The notes: generated by a model not told the origin, from the letters alone. Counted from the stretch's first letter, positions 5,448 to 11,579 are shown. The stretch is DNA of 11,919 nucleotides from DATFAS01 sp035254305 (GCA_035254305.1 DATFAS010000231.1:1-11919), one strand, 5' to 3'. Made by a program: numbers and translations.

Positions 5448-6250
5448 TTTCTTGTCTGCCAATATTCCTCTAATGTTATATTTTGTTCTGAAATTTCCTT
5501 TGCTAATTGGATACCCACATAACGAATATGCCAAGGCTCATAAGTGTATCCCGTTATCTGCTCTTTGCCTTGCGGATAGCGAACGATAAAGCCGTAACTC
5601 GGTCCGTTTTGAACGATCCAACGCCCTTCATCCGTTTCACCAAATCTAGGCTCTAACACATTCTCAATCTTCGGTGTGGACACATCAATGGCAAGCCCTG
5701 TTTGATGTTCACTATGCCCGGGAATTGCACTCACCTGTTTAGCTGCGGCTTCTCCCTGCTGTTTAACATTTCCTTTAAAAATACTATTTTGAGAGTCAAA
5801 GGATCTGTATGCAGATACTCCAACAAGATTCATATGATCATTCTTTGCCTGTACAAATAACTTTTCTAAAGCCAGTGCTGCCTCCTTGCGCATAAGCTTC
5901 TTCTGGCTTCTTCCTAGAAAAGAAAAGGGAATATTCGGTTGGACCAAATCCTTTGGAACATATCCCACAGGTAAATACCTATACTTATTAACTAGTACAG
6001 TAGGATCCATTACATTGGTAACTTCTTCTATAGCTTCAGTTTCTGAGGTACTTGCTATAGACTCTTCCTTCCTCATATCGTTAGGATTATATTCTGTTGA
6101 GCCTTGATCTTGATTGGAAGCTGAAGAGAATGATGAGAATAGAGTGGGATAAACCCTACCCCAAATTGGTATTTTAGATAAAGGAAACAGCTGCGTACCC
6201 ATGACAACAACGCCAAAAAGCAGTAATTTCTTCCACCATTTTTTCATCAT
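5420..6250 (-). CDS. M15 zinc D-alanyl-D-alanine carboxypeptidase (VanY/LdcB type)
   Basis: A 276-residue exported enzyme that trims the terminal D-Ala (or the tetrapeptide end) of peptidoglycan stems. A basic N-terminus followed by a hydrophobic segment at about 9-24 forms a signal or anchor, then a Ser/Glu-rich linker to about residue 80. The catalytic domain has SAYRS at 146-150, the zinc motif SEHQTGLAID with His182 and Asp189, and EPWHIRY with Glu238 and the third zinc ligand His241. All metal and catalytic residues are present. GGAGG lies 8 bases before ATG 6250. The last seven codons and the stop fall inside the terminator of the convergent YppF-like gene. Carboxypeptidase versus L,D-specificity cannot be decided from sequence. 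Confidence 0.93.
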   Translation of the reverse strand: MMKKWWKKLLLFGVVVMGTQLFPLSKIPIWGRVYPTLFSSFSSASNQDQGSTEYNPNDMRKEESIASTSETEAIEEVTNVMDPTVLVNKYRYLPVGYVPKDLVQPNIPFSFLGRSQKKLMRKEAALALEKLFVQAKNDHMNLVGVSAYRSFDSQNSIFKGNVKQQGEAAAKQVSAIPGHSEHQTGLAIDVSTPKIENVLEPRFGETDEGRWIVQNGPSYGFIVRYPQGKEQITGYTYEPWHIRYVGIQLAKEISEQNITLEEYWQTRKEKGSLGGQ

Positions 6251-6392
6251 TCATCGAACCTCCATTAATTAGGTATTCGATGGAAATTGGAAAATTCCTT
6301 TTTGGCGTAAAGGGTAGATTTTCTTTTATTCATCCCCTCATTGCTATATTTATGATCTCTACTGACAAGTCATGTAACTTAAGCGGAATCGA

Positions 6393-6860
6393 TCATAGGT
6401 TTTTCAATAGAGTTTGAATAGCAGGGCTCTGAATTAGCTTCAGAATTTCCGGCATCCCCGAGGCAACTCCGGGACTTTTTTTCGTTGGGGCCTTACCTTT
6501 ATTTAACTTCGGATTAATCATCGATTGAATCATTGGCTCTTGCAGTAATGAAGCAATATTAGAGAGATCGATTCCCTTCCCAAACTTTCCAGACTTCTGC
6601 AGCACAGATTGTAAAACTGGATTTTTTAGCAACGTGGCTACTTGTGACATTTTATCCTCTTCAGGTTTCTTTCTTATCCGACTAAAGAGGCTAACTTTTT
6701 TCCGTTTGGTGTTTTTCTTAATTTCCTGTAAATCAGCAATCACTCGATCTAACGATTCCATTTGTTTTTTTGTATGACTCATTTGCTCTTGAATTTCTAG
6801 GATTGAGGACTCAATACTTGCCAATCGCTGTGATGTAGATTGCTTTTTGTTTGTTGCCAA
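6393..6860 (-). CDS. Coiled-coil protein with three short helical repeats, unknown
   Basis: A 155-residue basic protein. Residues 10-50 are heptad-rich (ASIESSILEIQEQMSHTKKQ) and likely form a coiled coil, followed by a Lys/Arg-rich linker at 47-66. The C-terminal half carries three copies of an L-L/I-x-x-P-x-I/L-Q-S/T-hydrophobic motif at 75-87, 103-115 and 140-152, the last ending the protein. There is no signal peptide, membrane segment or cysteine, and I cannot assign a family. TTG at 6860 is the start, preceded by AGGGAGGTG. A TATAAT box at 6921-6926 on the minus strand, with a weak -35, is the likely promoter. No clear terminator follows. Confidence 0.78.
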   Translation of the reverse strand: MATNKKQSTSQRLASIESSILEIQEQMSHTKKQMESLDRVIADLQEIKKNTKRKKVSLFSRIRKKPEEDKMSQVATLLKNPVLQSVLQKSGKFGKGIDLSNIASLLQEPMIQSMINPKLNKGKAPTKKSPGVASGMPEILKLIQSPAIQTLLKNL

Positions 6861-7008
6861 ATCGGCACCTCCCTATATCCATTTTAATTTACTTGTGTTC
6901 GCTTATCCTACTTTTCGATCATTATAGGGTATGTGAACTTGGGTAAAAGAGTATGGGCAAGTACCTGAAATTCTTCAAAAACCTTCGCCTATTTTAATAA
7001 AATGATAT

Positions 7009-7038
7009 AAAAAAACTCTCCCATAAGGACAGGAGAGT
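7009..7038 (-). terminator. Intrinsic terminator of the 27-residue peptide gene
   Basis: On the minus strand ACTCTCC (7032-7038) pairs with GGAGAGT (7015-7021) around a 10-base loop, followed by six Ts (7009-7014). It lies 16 bases past the TAG at 7055-7057. Confidence 0.85.
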
Positions 7039-7054
7039 AACCAAACGTTCATAT

Positions 7055-7138
7055 CTAGCCATGAATGACCATAACGACAATGACCAAGAGGATGTACAAA
7101 ACAAGAATCGTCTTAAATCTCTTGTTTCTTCGTACCAT
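7055..7138 (-). CDS. 27-residue membrane peptide
   Basis: A short frame of 27 residues with every expected signal. GGGGGAGG lies 6 bases before ATG 7138, a sigma-K-like promoter lies upstream (7170-7198) and a terminator lies downstream (7009-7038). The peptide starts with a very basic segment (MVRRNKRFK), continues into a single membrane helix of about 15 residues (ILVLYILLVIVVMVI) and ends in HG. This looks like one of the many tiny membrane proteins of Bacillales. I do not recognise a named family. A type I toxin is an alternative, but no antisense RNA gene is evident. Production late in sporulation in the mother cell is inferred only from the promoter match. Confidence 0.75.
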   Translation of the reverse strand: MVRRNKRFKTILVLYILLVIVVMVIHG

Positions 7139-7169
7139 GCATATCCTCCCCCTTCGACTTTCTCACTAG

Positions 7170-7198
7170 TAAGCTATGAAAGAGTGCGAATATAGGTC
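7170..7198 (-). promoter_or_regulatory. Candidate sigma-K promoter
   Basis: The minus strand shows GACC (7195-7198), a 16-base spacer and CATAGCTTA (7170-7178). The sigma-K pattern recalled for Bacillus is mACm, about 16 bases, then CATAnnnTA. The -10 box matches at every fixed base. It lies 32 bases upstream of the peptide start, and no sigma-A promoter is evident in the same interval. Confidence 0.5.
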
Positions 7199-7250
7199 AC
7201 AGTCATTTCTTTATTAGTGGTATTGAAATATAGAAGATGAGCCTGACAGC

Positions 7251-7553
7251 CTAGTGGTCACCATGATTTCCTCTAGACGGGTTCGTAATCACATACCCCT
7301 CCTGAGGAAAATATAAGTAGTCAATTTTAACACCATCTAATAAATCCTGTGATTTATCTAAAATGACATCAATTTCCTTATCCGTATGGACTATCTCATC
7401 GTTCTCTCTTGCCTCATCGAGTGTTAAACCATAGTGGGCATGATCTCCATGGGAGTGTGTGACTATAACGCGCAATAGTTTGCCCTTAGATTCTTCCGTA
7501 GTTAAGATTTCCTTAATCTTTTTGGCAGCATTTCTAGTAATCTTGCAGTTCAC
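7251..7553 (-). CDS. HesB/IscA-fold protein with His/Asp in place of Cys ligands
   Basis: A 100-residue protein matching the HesB/YadR/IscA framework: LLRVIVTxxxxxxxxYGLTLDE at 26-47, the strand VKIDYL at 75-80, and a C-terminal GYVITNP. A-type Fe-S carriers have a Cys about five residues before the YGL and a C-terminal CGCG. Here that first site is Gly36 inside HSHGDHAH (33-40), and the CGCG position is HGDH (97-100), giving His97 and Asp99. Only one Cys (Cys3) is present, and not in a ligand position. A mononuclear metal site of a different type, or loss of cluster binding, is likely. GTG 7553 is the start, with GGGAG about 9 bases upstream. A TATAAT promoter with inverted repeats lies at 7586-7641, and the end has no strong terminator. 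Confidence 0.83.
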   Translation of the reverse strand: MNCKITRNAAKKIKEILTTEESKGKLLRVIVTHSHGDHAHYGLTLDEARENDEIVHTDKEIDVILDKSQDLLDGVKIDYLYFPQEGYVITNPSRGNHGDH

Positions 7554-7585
7554 CCATTACCAACTCCCACATATTTAATATTCCT

Positions 7586-7612
7586 ATTATACACTACTGG
7601 AATTTGTGTTAA
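7586..7612 (-). promoter_or_regulatory. Promoter of the HesB-fold gene
   Basis: On the minus strand a perfect TATAAT (7586-7591) lies 32 bases upstream of GTG 7553. The best -35 is TTAACA (7607-7612), 5/6 to consensus but with a short 15-base spacer. Suboptimal spacing is common in regulated promoters, and the -35 lies inside the inverted repeat. Confidence 0.5.
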
Positions 7613-7641
7613 ACAAATTCAGAGGATTGTCTCTAAATTTG
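7600..7641. promoter_or_regulatory. Inverted-repeat operator with three arms
   Basis: GAATTTGT (7600-7607) and ACAAATTC (7613-7620) form an 8-base perfect inverted repeat around GTTAA, overlapping the -35 of the HesB-fold promoter. The right arm can also pair with a third copy: CAAATTCAGAG (7614-7624) and CTCTAAATTTG (7631-7641), with one mismatch and a 6-base loop. These are mutually exclusive pairings. Position suggests a repressor operator rather than an mRNA structure, because the expected transcript starts downstream of it. Confidence 0.55.
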
Positions 7642-7668
7642 AAGGACATCATTGCTTATTTTTTAGAT

Positions 7669-7698
7669 AAAAAAAAACAGACATCCCGTCTGTTTTTT
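7669..7698. terminator. Bidirectional intrinsic terminator
   Basis: ACAGAC (7677-7682) and GTCTGT (7688-7693) surround an ATCCC loop. The stem is extended by an A-run on the left and a T-run on the right, so it has a T-tract on both strands. It serves the leftward gene ending at 7712. Confidence 0.85.
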
Positions 7699-7711
7699 AT
7701 TCAAATCTATT

Positions 7712-7960
7712 CTACACTAGCTCATATTCTCGAACCATTTCAATTGGGCAAGAGGACTCGAATTTGTATTTGGTTTGACAGGATGGACATTTCGCGTAAA
7801 TCTCAAGATCTGCCTTGATTCCTTCAACCGTATAAAATGTACTAGCTATGTATACCTCTACTTGATCTTCATGGTTTTTAGTTGCTGGTAGCGTTACTTT
7901 CCAGGAGAATTTATCTTTACAAATAAAACACGTATGCGCGCCTTCAATTTTATTCCCCAC
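7712..7960 (-). CDS. Small protein with two Cys pairs (zinc ribbon-like)
   Basis: An 82-residue protein with CFIC at 11-14 and CPSC at 58-61, the two knuckles of a probable four-cysteine zinc site. An additional Cys71 follows. Between them is a beta-rich stretch (VEVYIASTFYTVEGIKADLEIYA). No family is recognised; such proteins often bind nucleic acid or partner proteins, which is inference here. GTG 7960 is selected because AAAGGAG lies 8 bases upstream; the in-frame TTG at 7981 would precede that site. The gene ends at the terminator at 7669-7698 and is divergent from the 8127 gene, which also carries Cys pairs. Confidence 0.8.
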   Translation of the reverse strand: MGNKIEGAHTCFICKDKFSWKVTLPATKNHEDQVEVYIASTFYTVEGIKADLEIYAKCPSCQTKYKFESSCPIEMVREYELV

Positions 7961-8068
7961 ATCGCACACTCCTTTCAACAATTACAGTTTTCGACACATA
8001 AAGACATTTTCCTTTCTAGTTCTACAGATTTCACATTTTCGTAACAAAATATAAGATGGAAAAGCACC

Positions 8069-8097
8069 TTGACTGTACTGTTTGGGTTTGTCATCAT
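8069..8097 (+). promoter_or_regulatory. Putative sigma-A promoter of the 8127 gene
   Basis: TTGACT (8069-8074), a 17-base spacer, and CATCAT (8092-8097). The -35 is 5/6 and the -10 is 4/6 to consensus. It ends 30 bases before ATG 8127. Confidence 0.45.
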
Positions 8098-8126
8098 AAA
8101 GAAAGCAAAACAAGGGGAGGAATATC

Positions 8127-8843
8127 ATGCAGCCTTTTCGTTGGGAAATTGAAGGACAAGTCACACATCCCTTGGAACGAGCAGGGAATACTTATCAGTT
8201 GAAATTAGAGGAATCAATCATCCAGGTTTATGAAAATGGATATAAAATTCTTGAGGAAGATATTAGTGATCAATCTCTTCAAGCCCACCGCAACCAAGAC
8301 AAGCCACTTAGTGAGCAGCTTTTAGAATGGGGAGGACTTGTACTAGAGACTTTTGTGAAGCAGTGTGAGAGTTGTGGAAATGAAAGAATGTCCTTTCCCA
8401 TTGACTTAACGAAACTCCCTCCAGAAGAATTAGCGATGTGTAAAAGCCAAAAGATCGAAATTATTTGTCCGATGTGTGTTGACAGTCTTACGAAGAAAAA
8501 TAGGGAACGTAGTATTCGGCTTAAACAAGCCTTTCTTCGTGGAGAGGTGAAGATCTTCGGAGGAACATCTCAGGAATTATTTGAGCTTATGCAATCACCA
8601 ACGGGTCAATTTATCCAACAATTTTCATCGGTGATATTCCCTGGCTGGAAGCTAGGTGCCATCAGTTTTTCTGATAACCGACTATACCTTTCACTTATTC
8701 ATCTAAATAACGACCAAATTGAATCCTTTGTTATTCTTGTTGAAAACCAGCCTGGCCAACTCACCACCCTACTACCTGATGTGGGTTTAGAAGCTTTAGG
8801 TTTTCAAGAAAGTGATGACATTCAATTTCTTTCTTTTCAATAA
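8127..8843 (+). CDS. Protein with a treble-clef or zinc finger-like Cys cluster, unknown
   Basis: A 238-residue cytosolic protein without membrane segments. Residues 1-75 are acidic and beta-rich. Then come CESC at 80-83, Cys105, and CPMC at 114-117, so five cysteines fit a four-ligand zinc finger. A helical basic stretch (KKNRERSIRLKQAFLRG) at about 123-139 follows and could contact nucleic acid, and a beta-rich C-terminal domain makes up the last 85 residues. I do not recognise a named family. AGGGGAGG lies 6 bases before ATG 8127, so the start is secure. It is followed by its own terminator and has a divergent Cys-pair neighbour at 7712-7960. Confidence 0.8.
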   Translation: MQPFRWEIEGQVTHPLERAGNTYQLKLEESIIQVYENGYKILEEDISDQSLQAHRNQDKPLSEQLLEWGGLVLETFVKQCESCGNERMSFPIDLTKLPPEELAMCKSQKIEIICPMCVDSLTKKNRERSIRLKQAFLRGEVKIFGGTSQELFELMQSPTGQFIQQFSSVIFPGWKLGAISFSDNRLYLSLIHLNNDQIESFVILVENQPGQLTTLLPDVGLEALGFQESDDIQFLSFQ

Positions 8844-8895
8844 ACTTGGTCTGGCTCGGGCTATTAATGCCTGAGCTTGGCAAGTTTTTTTTGTT
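8842..8895 (+). terminator. Intrinsic terminator with a long two-part stem
   Basis: AAACTTG (8842-8848) pairs with CAAGTTT (8881-8887). An inner stem GCTCGGGC/GCCTGAGC carries one G-U pair, and a T-rich run follows. The stem begins within the stop codon. Confidence 0.9.
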
Positions 8896-8944
8896 TTTTA
8901 TTTTGTAATTAGATCATATGAATAAGATGAAGGGGGGAATACAA

Positions 8945-9307
8945 GTGGCACGAAAGAAGATTCTAGCCTATAATTTAATCACTCTTTTTATGCTTTATTT
9001 CAATATCGTCATCACCTTTGCACTACTCTATATATTTGTAGAATCTATGAACCTTGGTCGTTTAATCGATCATTATGCTCCCCCCCATACAGTCACATTC
9101 TTTGAATACCTCTTTCATTCCATCTATTTCAGTGCGATCACTCTTTTAGCTGTTGGATATGGAGATATCACCCCTTTTGGTCTTTCCAAGGCTCTAGCAA
9201 TCGTAGAAGCTATGATTGGCTATATTTTACCAGCAGCTCTCGTAATTGGCTATACGGTCTTTCCATCCCACCTGATTTTCAAAGCTTGGGTAAAAAGGCA
9301 AGGTTAA
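8945..9307 (+). CDS. Two-helix potassium channel with AVGYGD filter
   Basis: A 120-residue membrane protein with the layout of a single pore module. A first helix lies at about 8-32, a re-entrant pore helix at about 52-69, the selectivity filter VGYGD at 70-74, and an inner helix at about 82-106. The C-terminal tail is short and basic with no RCK or cyclic-nucleotide domain. Such proteins assemble as tetramers and conduct K+. In most channels Thr precedes VGYGD; here it is Ala69. GTG 8945 is the start because AGGGGGG lies 7 bases upstream. An in-frame ATG at 8918 has no ribosome site. The following gene is 121 bases downstream with no terminator between, so cotranscription is possible. Confidence 0.85.
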   Translation: MARKKILAYNLITLFMLYFNIVITFALLYIFVESMNLGRLIDHYAPPHTVTFFEYLFHSIYFSAITLLAVGYGDITPFGLSKALAIVEAMIGYILPAALVIGYTVFPSHLIFKAWVKRQG

Positions 9308-9428
9308 TTATGCAAAATAATCATAGCTACATAAGTACCATTACGAGCTAAATTTCGTGTTACATTTGGCATCACAGGGATAGAAGTGCAATGGAATTTG
9401 GTTATACTAAGCTTGAGGTGAAACATTA

Positions 9429-9659
9429 ATGGCACGGTATGTAGGCAAATTTGAGTTTTCAAAGAGTGACAACCTTCTCTACTATTTTGAGGATGGGCCT
9501 TATAAGGATGTACTGGCATATTTGAAGGACCTGACCCAATCAGAACCCAGATATGTTCGATCGGTTCGGGCCTGGAGTGTCCCTCTACCTAAATTAACCA
9601 AAAAAATTCTAATACAAAAGCTCGAAGAACAAGGGTGGGCCTTTGAAGTTCGAGCTTAA
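9429..9659 (+). CDS. 76-residue soluble protein, unknown
   Basis: A small protein with mixed charges, aromatic residues and no cysteine or membrane segment. It opens MARYVGKFEF, carries DGPYKDVLAYLKDL in the middle, and ends QKLEEQGWAFEVRA, giving an alternating strand/helix pattern that suggests a compact alpha/beta fold. No family is recognised. GAGGTG lies 8 bases before ATG 9429. It follows the potassium channel gene on the same strand. No promoter with a good -35 is visible in the 121-base gap, though a TATACT lies close to the ribosome site. Confidence 0.75.
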   Translation: MARYVGKFEFSKSDNLLYYFEDGPYKDVLAYLKDLTQSEPRYVRSVRAWSVPLPKLTKKILIQKLEEQGWAFEVRA

Positions 9660-9670
9660 GACAAAAATAC

Positions 9671-9700
9671 TTCTCAATATGTGTCAAAATTTAGTATAAT
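9671..9700 (+). promoter_or_regulatory. Promoter of the small membrane protein gene
   Basis: TATAAT at 9695-9700 is a perfect -10 box. TTCTCA (9671-9676) is an 18-base-spaced, 4/6 match to the -35. It lies 30 bases upstream of ATG 9731. Confidence 0.55.
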
Positions 9701-9730
9701 ATTGGAGAAGTGATGAAGAGGAGGGATGAG

Positions 9731-9931
9731 ATGCATCGCCTTGGCATATCGATTCTTGGCGGATTTGTTCTTATTTATTTAGAATCCCTTTTAGTTATGA
9801 AATTCAATGGTTACTCTTCTTTGCATTTCGCTACCATGTCGAAATTTTTAACTGTATGGTCTATTAATTTCTTCTTACTCTATAGCTTTTTTATGACAAT
9901 TGGAAGAAAATTTACACCATCTGAAGATTAG
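9731..9931 (+). CDS. 66-residue membrane protein with two helices, unknown
   Basis: The product has a hydrophobic segment at about 4-23 and a second at about 40-58, joined by a short polar loop (KFNGYSSLHFATMSK), with a charged C-terminal tail ending in ED. No family is recognised. GAGGAGG lies about 6 bases before ATG 9731; the in-frame GTG at 9710 would place that site inside the coding region, so 9731 is preferred. The gene has a clear promoter (9671-9700) and terminator (9932-9965), so it is a monocistronic unit. Confidence 0.78.
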   Translation: MHRLGISILGGFVLIYLESLLVMKFNGYSSLHFATMSKFLTVWSINFFLLYSFFMTIGRKFTPSED

Positions 9932-9965
9932 CCACCCTTTAGCAAGAAGGGTGGTTCGTTTTTTT
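9932..9965 (+). terminator. Intrinsic terminator
   Basis: CCACCCTT (9932-9939) pairs with AAGGGTGG (9947-9954) around a 7-base loop, and TTCGTTTTTTT follows. It starts 1 base past the stop of the membrane protein gene. Confidence 0.92.
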
Positions 9966-10020
9966 GAACCTTTCATCTGTATTGGTTCTAGAAAGTATGA
10001 TAAAAAAAGGTGATTATTTC

Positions 10021-10494
10021 ATGGCACAGAAAACAAATGCGGTAAGAATATTAGAACAAGCAAAGGTTCCCTACGAATTAAAAGAATATACAGTGGATGA
10101 ATCGGATCTCTCAGCCACAACGGTGGCAAACAAAATTGCGGTTCCCATCGAACAAGTATTTAAAACCCTTGTTGTTCGTGGAGACAAAACCGGAGTCCTG
10201 CTTGCCTGTCTTCCTGGAGACCTGGAGCTTGATCTTAAGGCATTGGCAGCTTTAAGTGGAAATAAAAAAGCTGAAGTGGTTCCTCTTAAGGAGGTTCAGC
10301 CTTTAACAGGTTATATTAGAGGAGGGGTCTCCCCTATTGGTACTAAGAAAAAGTATCCTATCTATGTTCATTCAACTCTCCAAGAGCAGCCATGTATATC
10401 TTTAAGTGCAGGCGTTAGGGGATGTCAAATGCTACTATCCCCGGCTGATTTTATCAAAATTACGAATGCACATTGTGGTAATATAGCCAAATAA
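10021..10494 (+). CDS. ybaK: Cys-tRNA(Pro) deacylase YbaK/EbsC
   Basis: A 157-residue protein of the YbaK/ProX editing-domain family, which in trans hydrolyses Cys mischarged on tRNA-Pro by prolyl-tRNA synthetase. Diagnostic blocks are FKTLVVRG at 47-54 with the conserved Lys48, the mid-domain ACLPGDLELDLKALA at 62-76, GYIRGGVSPIG at 97-107, and LSAGVRGCQMLLSPADF at 128-144. Length and order match the family. ATG 10021 is preceded by AAAGGTGAT; an in-frame upstream ATG at 9964 lies in the preceding terminator and has no ribosome site. It stands alone. A tRNA-Pro relic lies elsewhere in the window, which is most likely coincidence. Confidence 0.93.
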   Translation: MAQKTNAVRILEQAKVPYELKEYTVDESDLSATTVANKIAVPIEQVFKTLVVRGDKTGVLLACLPGDLELDLKALAALSGNKKAEVVPLKEVQPLTGYIRGGVSPIGTKKKYPIYVHSTLQEQPCISLSAGVRGCQMLLSPADFIKITNAHCGNIAK

Positions 10495-10504
10495 TTAGCA
10501 CATA

Positions 10505-10651
10505 CTTGTTTTGACGAATTAGCTGCATCTTCTCATTCCAAACCTTCTGGCTTAGTTCCACATAATAGCGTTGAGGATTTAGCTTGCGAAGATGCTCTTC
10601 CCAAAACAATGTTAACTGTTCCTTATGATAGCTCATCCATAGACTATTGAG
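10505..10651 (-). pseudogene. pncB: 3' relic of a nicotinate phosphoribosyltransferase gene (pncB)
   Basis: In one minus-strand frame this stretch reads SYHKEQLTLFWEEHLRKLNP then QRYYVELSQKVWNEKMQLI. From memory this resembles the C-terminal end of bacterial NAPRT proteins (pattern LNP-x-x-Y-x-V-D-L-S-Q-x-x-W). The frame is only open from 10651, right after an in-frame TAA, and the homology stops near 10505; the frame then runs on antisense into ybaK to a stop at 10460. A short ATG-initiated frame (10636-10460, 58 residues) without a ribosome site is possible. The upstream 90 percent of the gene is missing. A gene remnant left by deletion is the simplest reading. Confidence 0.6.
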
Positions 10652-11576
10652 TTAAGCGAGGTCGAAAGGTTTCTCCAAGCTTTAAGATCCGTAATCGTTC
10701 TTTCTCTATTCCCTGCCTAACCCATTCAGCCTCTAAGCGAACAATTGCCTCCCATGGTGTATCATCTGCCAGACGAAAGGTAGAAAAGTGCATCGGAATA
10801 AAATTTCTACCCCTCACATCCATAAAAGCTCTCACGGCTTCTTCCGGTGAGACATGCTGTAAAGACATAAACCACTCCGGTTCATAGGCACCGATAGGCA
10901 TGAGAACATGGTTAAGATTAAATCGAGATCCGATTTTTTTAAAACCATCAAAATACCCACTATCCCCAACGAAATAAGTAGACTCCCCGTTCTCTGCTGT
11001 AATGACCCACCCTCCCCAATGGGAAGTATTGGTATCCCACGGTGTTCGTTTCGACCAATGCTGTGCAGGTACAAAAGAGAAAGTAACCGGTCCATATTCC
11101 CACTCCTGCCACCATGAAAACTCGCGAACCTTATAGAATCCCTTATCCATAAATTTATAAGCTAAACCCTCTGGTACCAAGTACTCAGGGTTACCCTTAA
11201 GACTACGAATCGAACGAAAATGAAGATGGTCATAATGACTATGAGAGATAAGAACCACATCTATTTCCGGTATAGCCGCGATAGGAATACCTGGCATCGT
11301 TAATCGGTTATGAAGGCCCATCCGCATAGCCCAAACTGGATCAGTTACAATATTTAAACCATTCACTTGAATCAAGAAGGTAGAATGACCAATCCAAGTA
11401 ATCGAAGTTTCTGATCGATTCGACTGAAGAAATTTCAGATCAATTTTTCTTGAACTAGGAATGACGTATGAGTAATCCTTCAATTCTGTTCTTCTAGCCC
11501 TTTGCCAACGAATAAAATGATCCCAAGTTTTCTTATTTTGGATGTTTCCTAGATTGTTATATCGTTTGCGCCGCAT
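10644..11576 (-). CDS. NAPE-PLD-like metallo-beta-lactamase-fold hydrolase
   Basis: A 310-residue cytosolic protein with the full metallo-beta-lactamase metal site. It has HSHYDH at 112-117, His173 in QHW, Asp205 in VGDSGY, and His263 in PMHFSTF. The stretch HWSKRTPWDTNTSHWGGW and LMPIGAYEPEWFM then QHVSPEEAV are characteristic of the N-acylphosphatidylethanolamine phospholipase D-like (UlaG-related) branch. These bacterial proteins hydrolyse phosphodiesters, and the substrate is unproven here. ATG 11576 or the adjacent GTG 11579 starts the gene; upstream GGGGG is a weak site. The end abuts the pncB relic. TACAAT at 11637-11642 (minus strand) is a possible -10. Confidence 0.92.
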   Translation of the reverse strand: MRRKRYNNLGNIQNKKTWDHFIRWQRARRTELKDYSYVIPSSRKIDLKFLQSNRSETSITWIGHSTFLIQVNGLNIVTDPVWAMRMGLHNRLTMPGIPIAAIPEIDVVLISHSHYDHLHFRSIRSLKGNPEYLVPEGLAYKFMDKGFYKVREFSWWQEWEYGPVTFSFVPAQHWSKRTPWDTNTSHWGGWVITAENGESTYFVGDSGYFDGFKKIGSRFNLNHVLMPIGAYEPEWFMSLQHVSPEEAVRAFMDVRGRNFIPMHFSTFRLADDTPWEAIVRLEAEWVRQGIEKERLRILKLGETFRPRLTQ

Positions 11577-11579
11577 CAC

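Noticed and set aside
7439..7457. HSHGDH in the HesB-fold protein as a metallo-beta-lactamase motif
   Set aside because: The protein is only 100 residues and shows HesB landmarks (YGL, IDY, ITNP); the second MBL motifs are absent. The resemblance is local and probably coincidental.
8127..8843. Assigning the Cys-cluster protein to a known stress or adaptor family
   Set aside because: The two Cys pairs alone are not enough, and no other diagnostic motif was recognised, so it is left unnamed.
9308..9428. Leftward frame encoding MPNVTRNLARNGTYVAMI-like peptide
   Set aside because: It looks somewhat coding-like but is only about 22 residues with no ribosome binding site, and no homologous family is recognised.
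9964..10020. Upstream extension of YbaK from ATG 9964
   Set aside because: That ATG sits inside the preceding terminator tail and has no ribosome site, while ATG 10021 has AAAGGTGAT and fits the family N-terminus.
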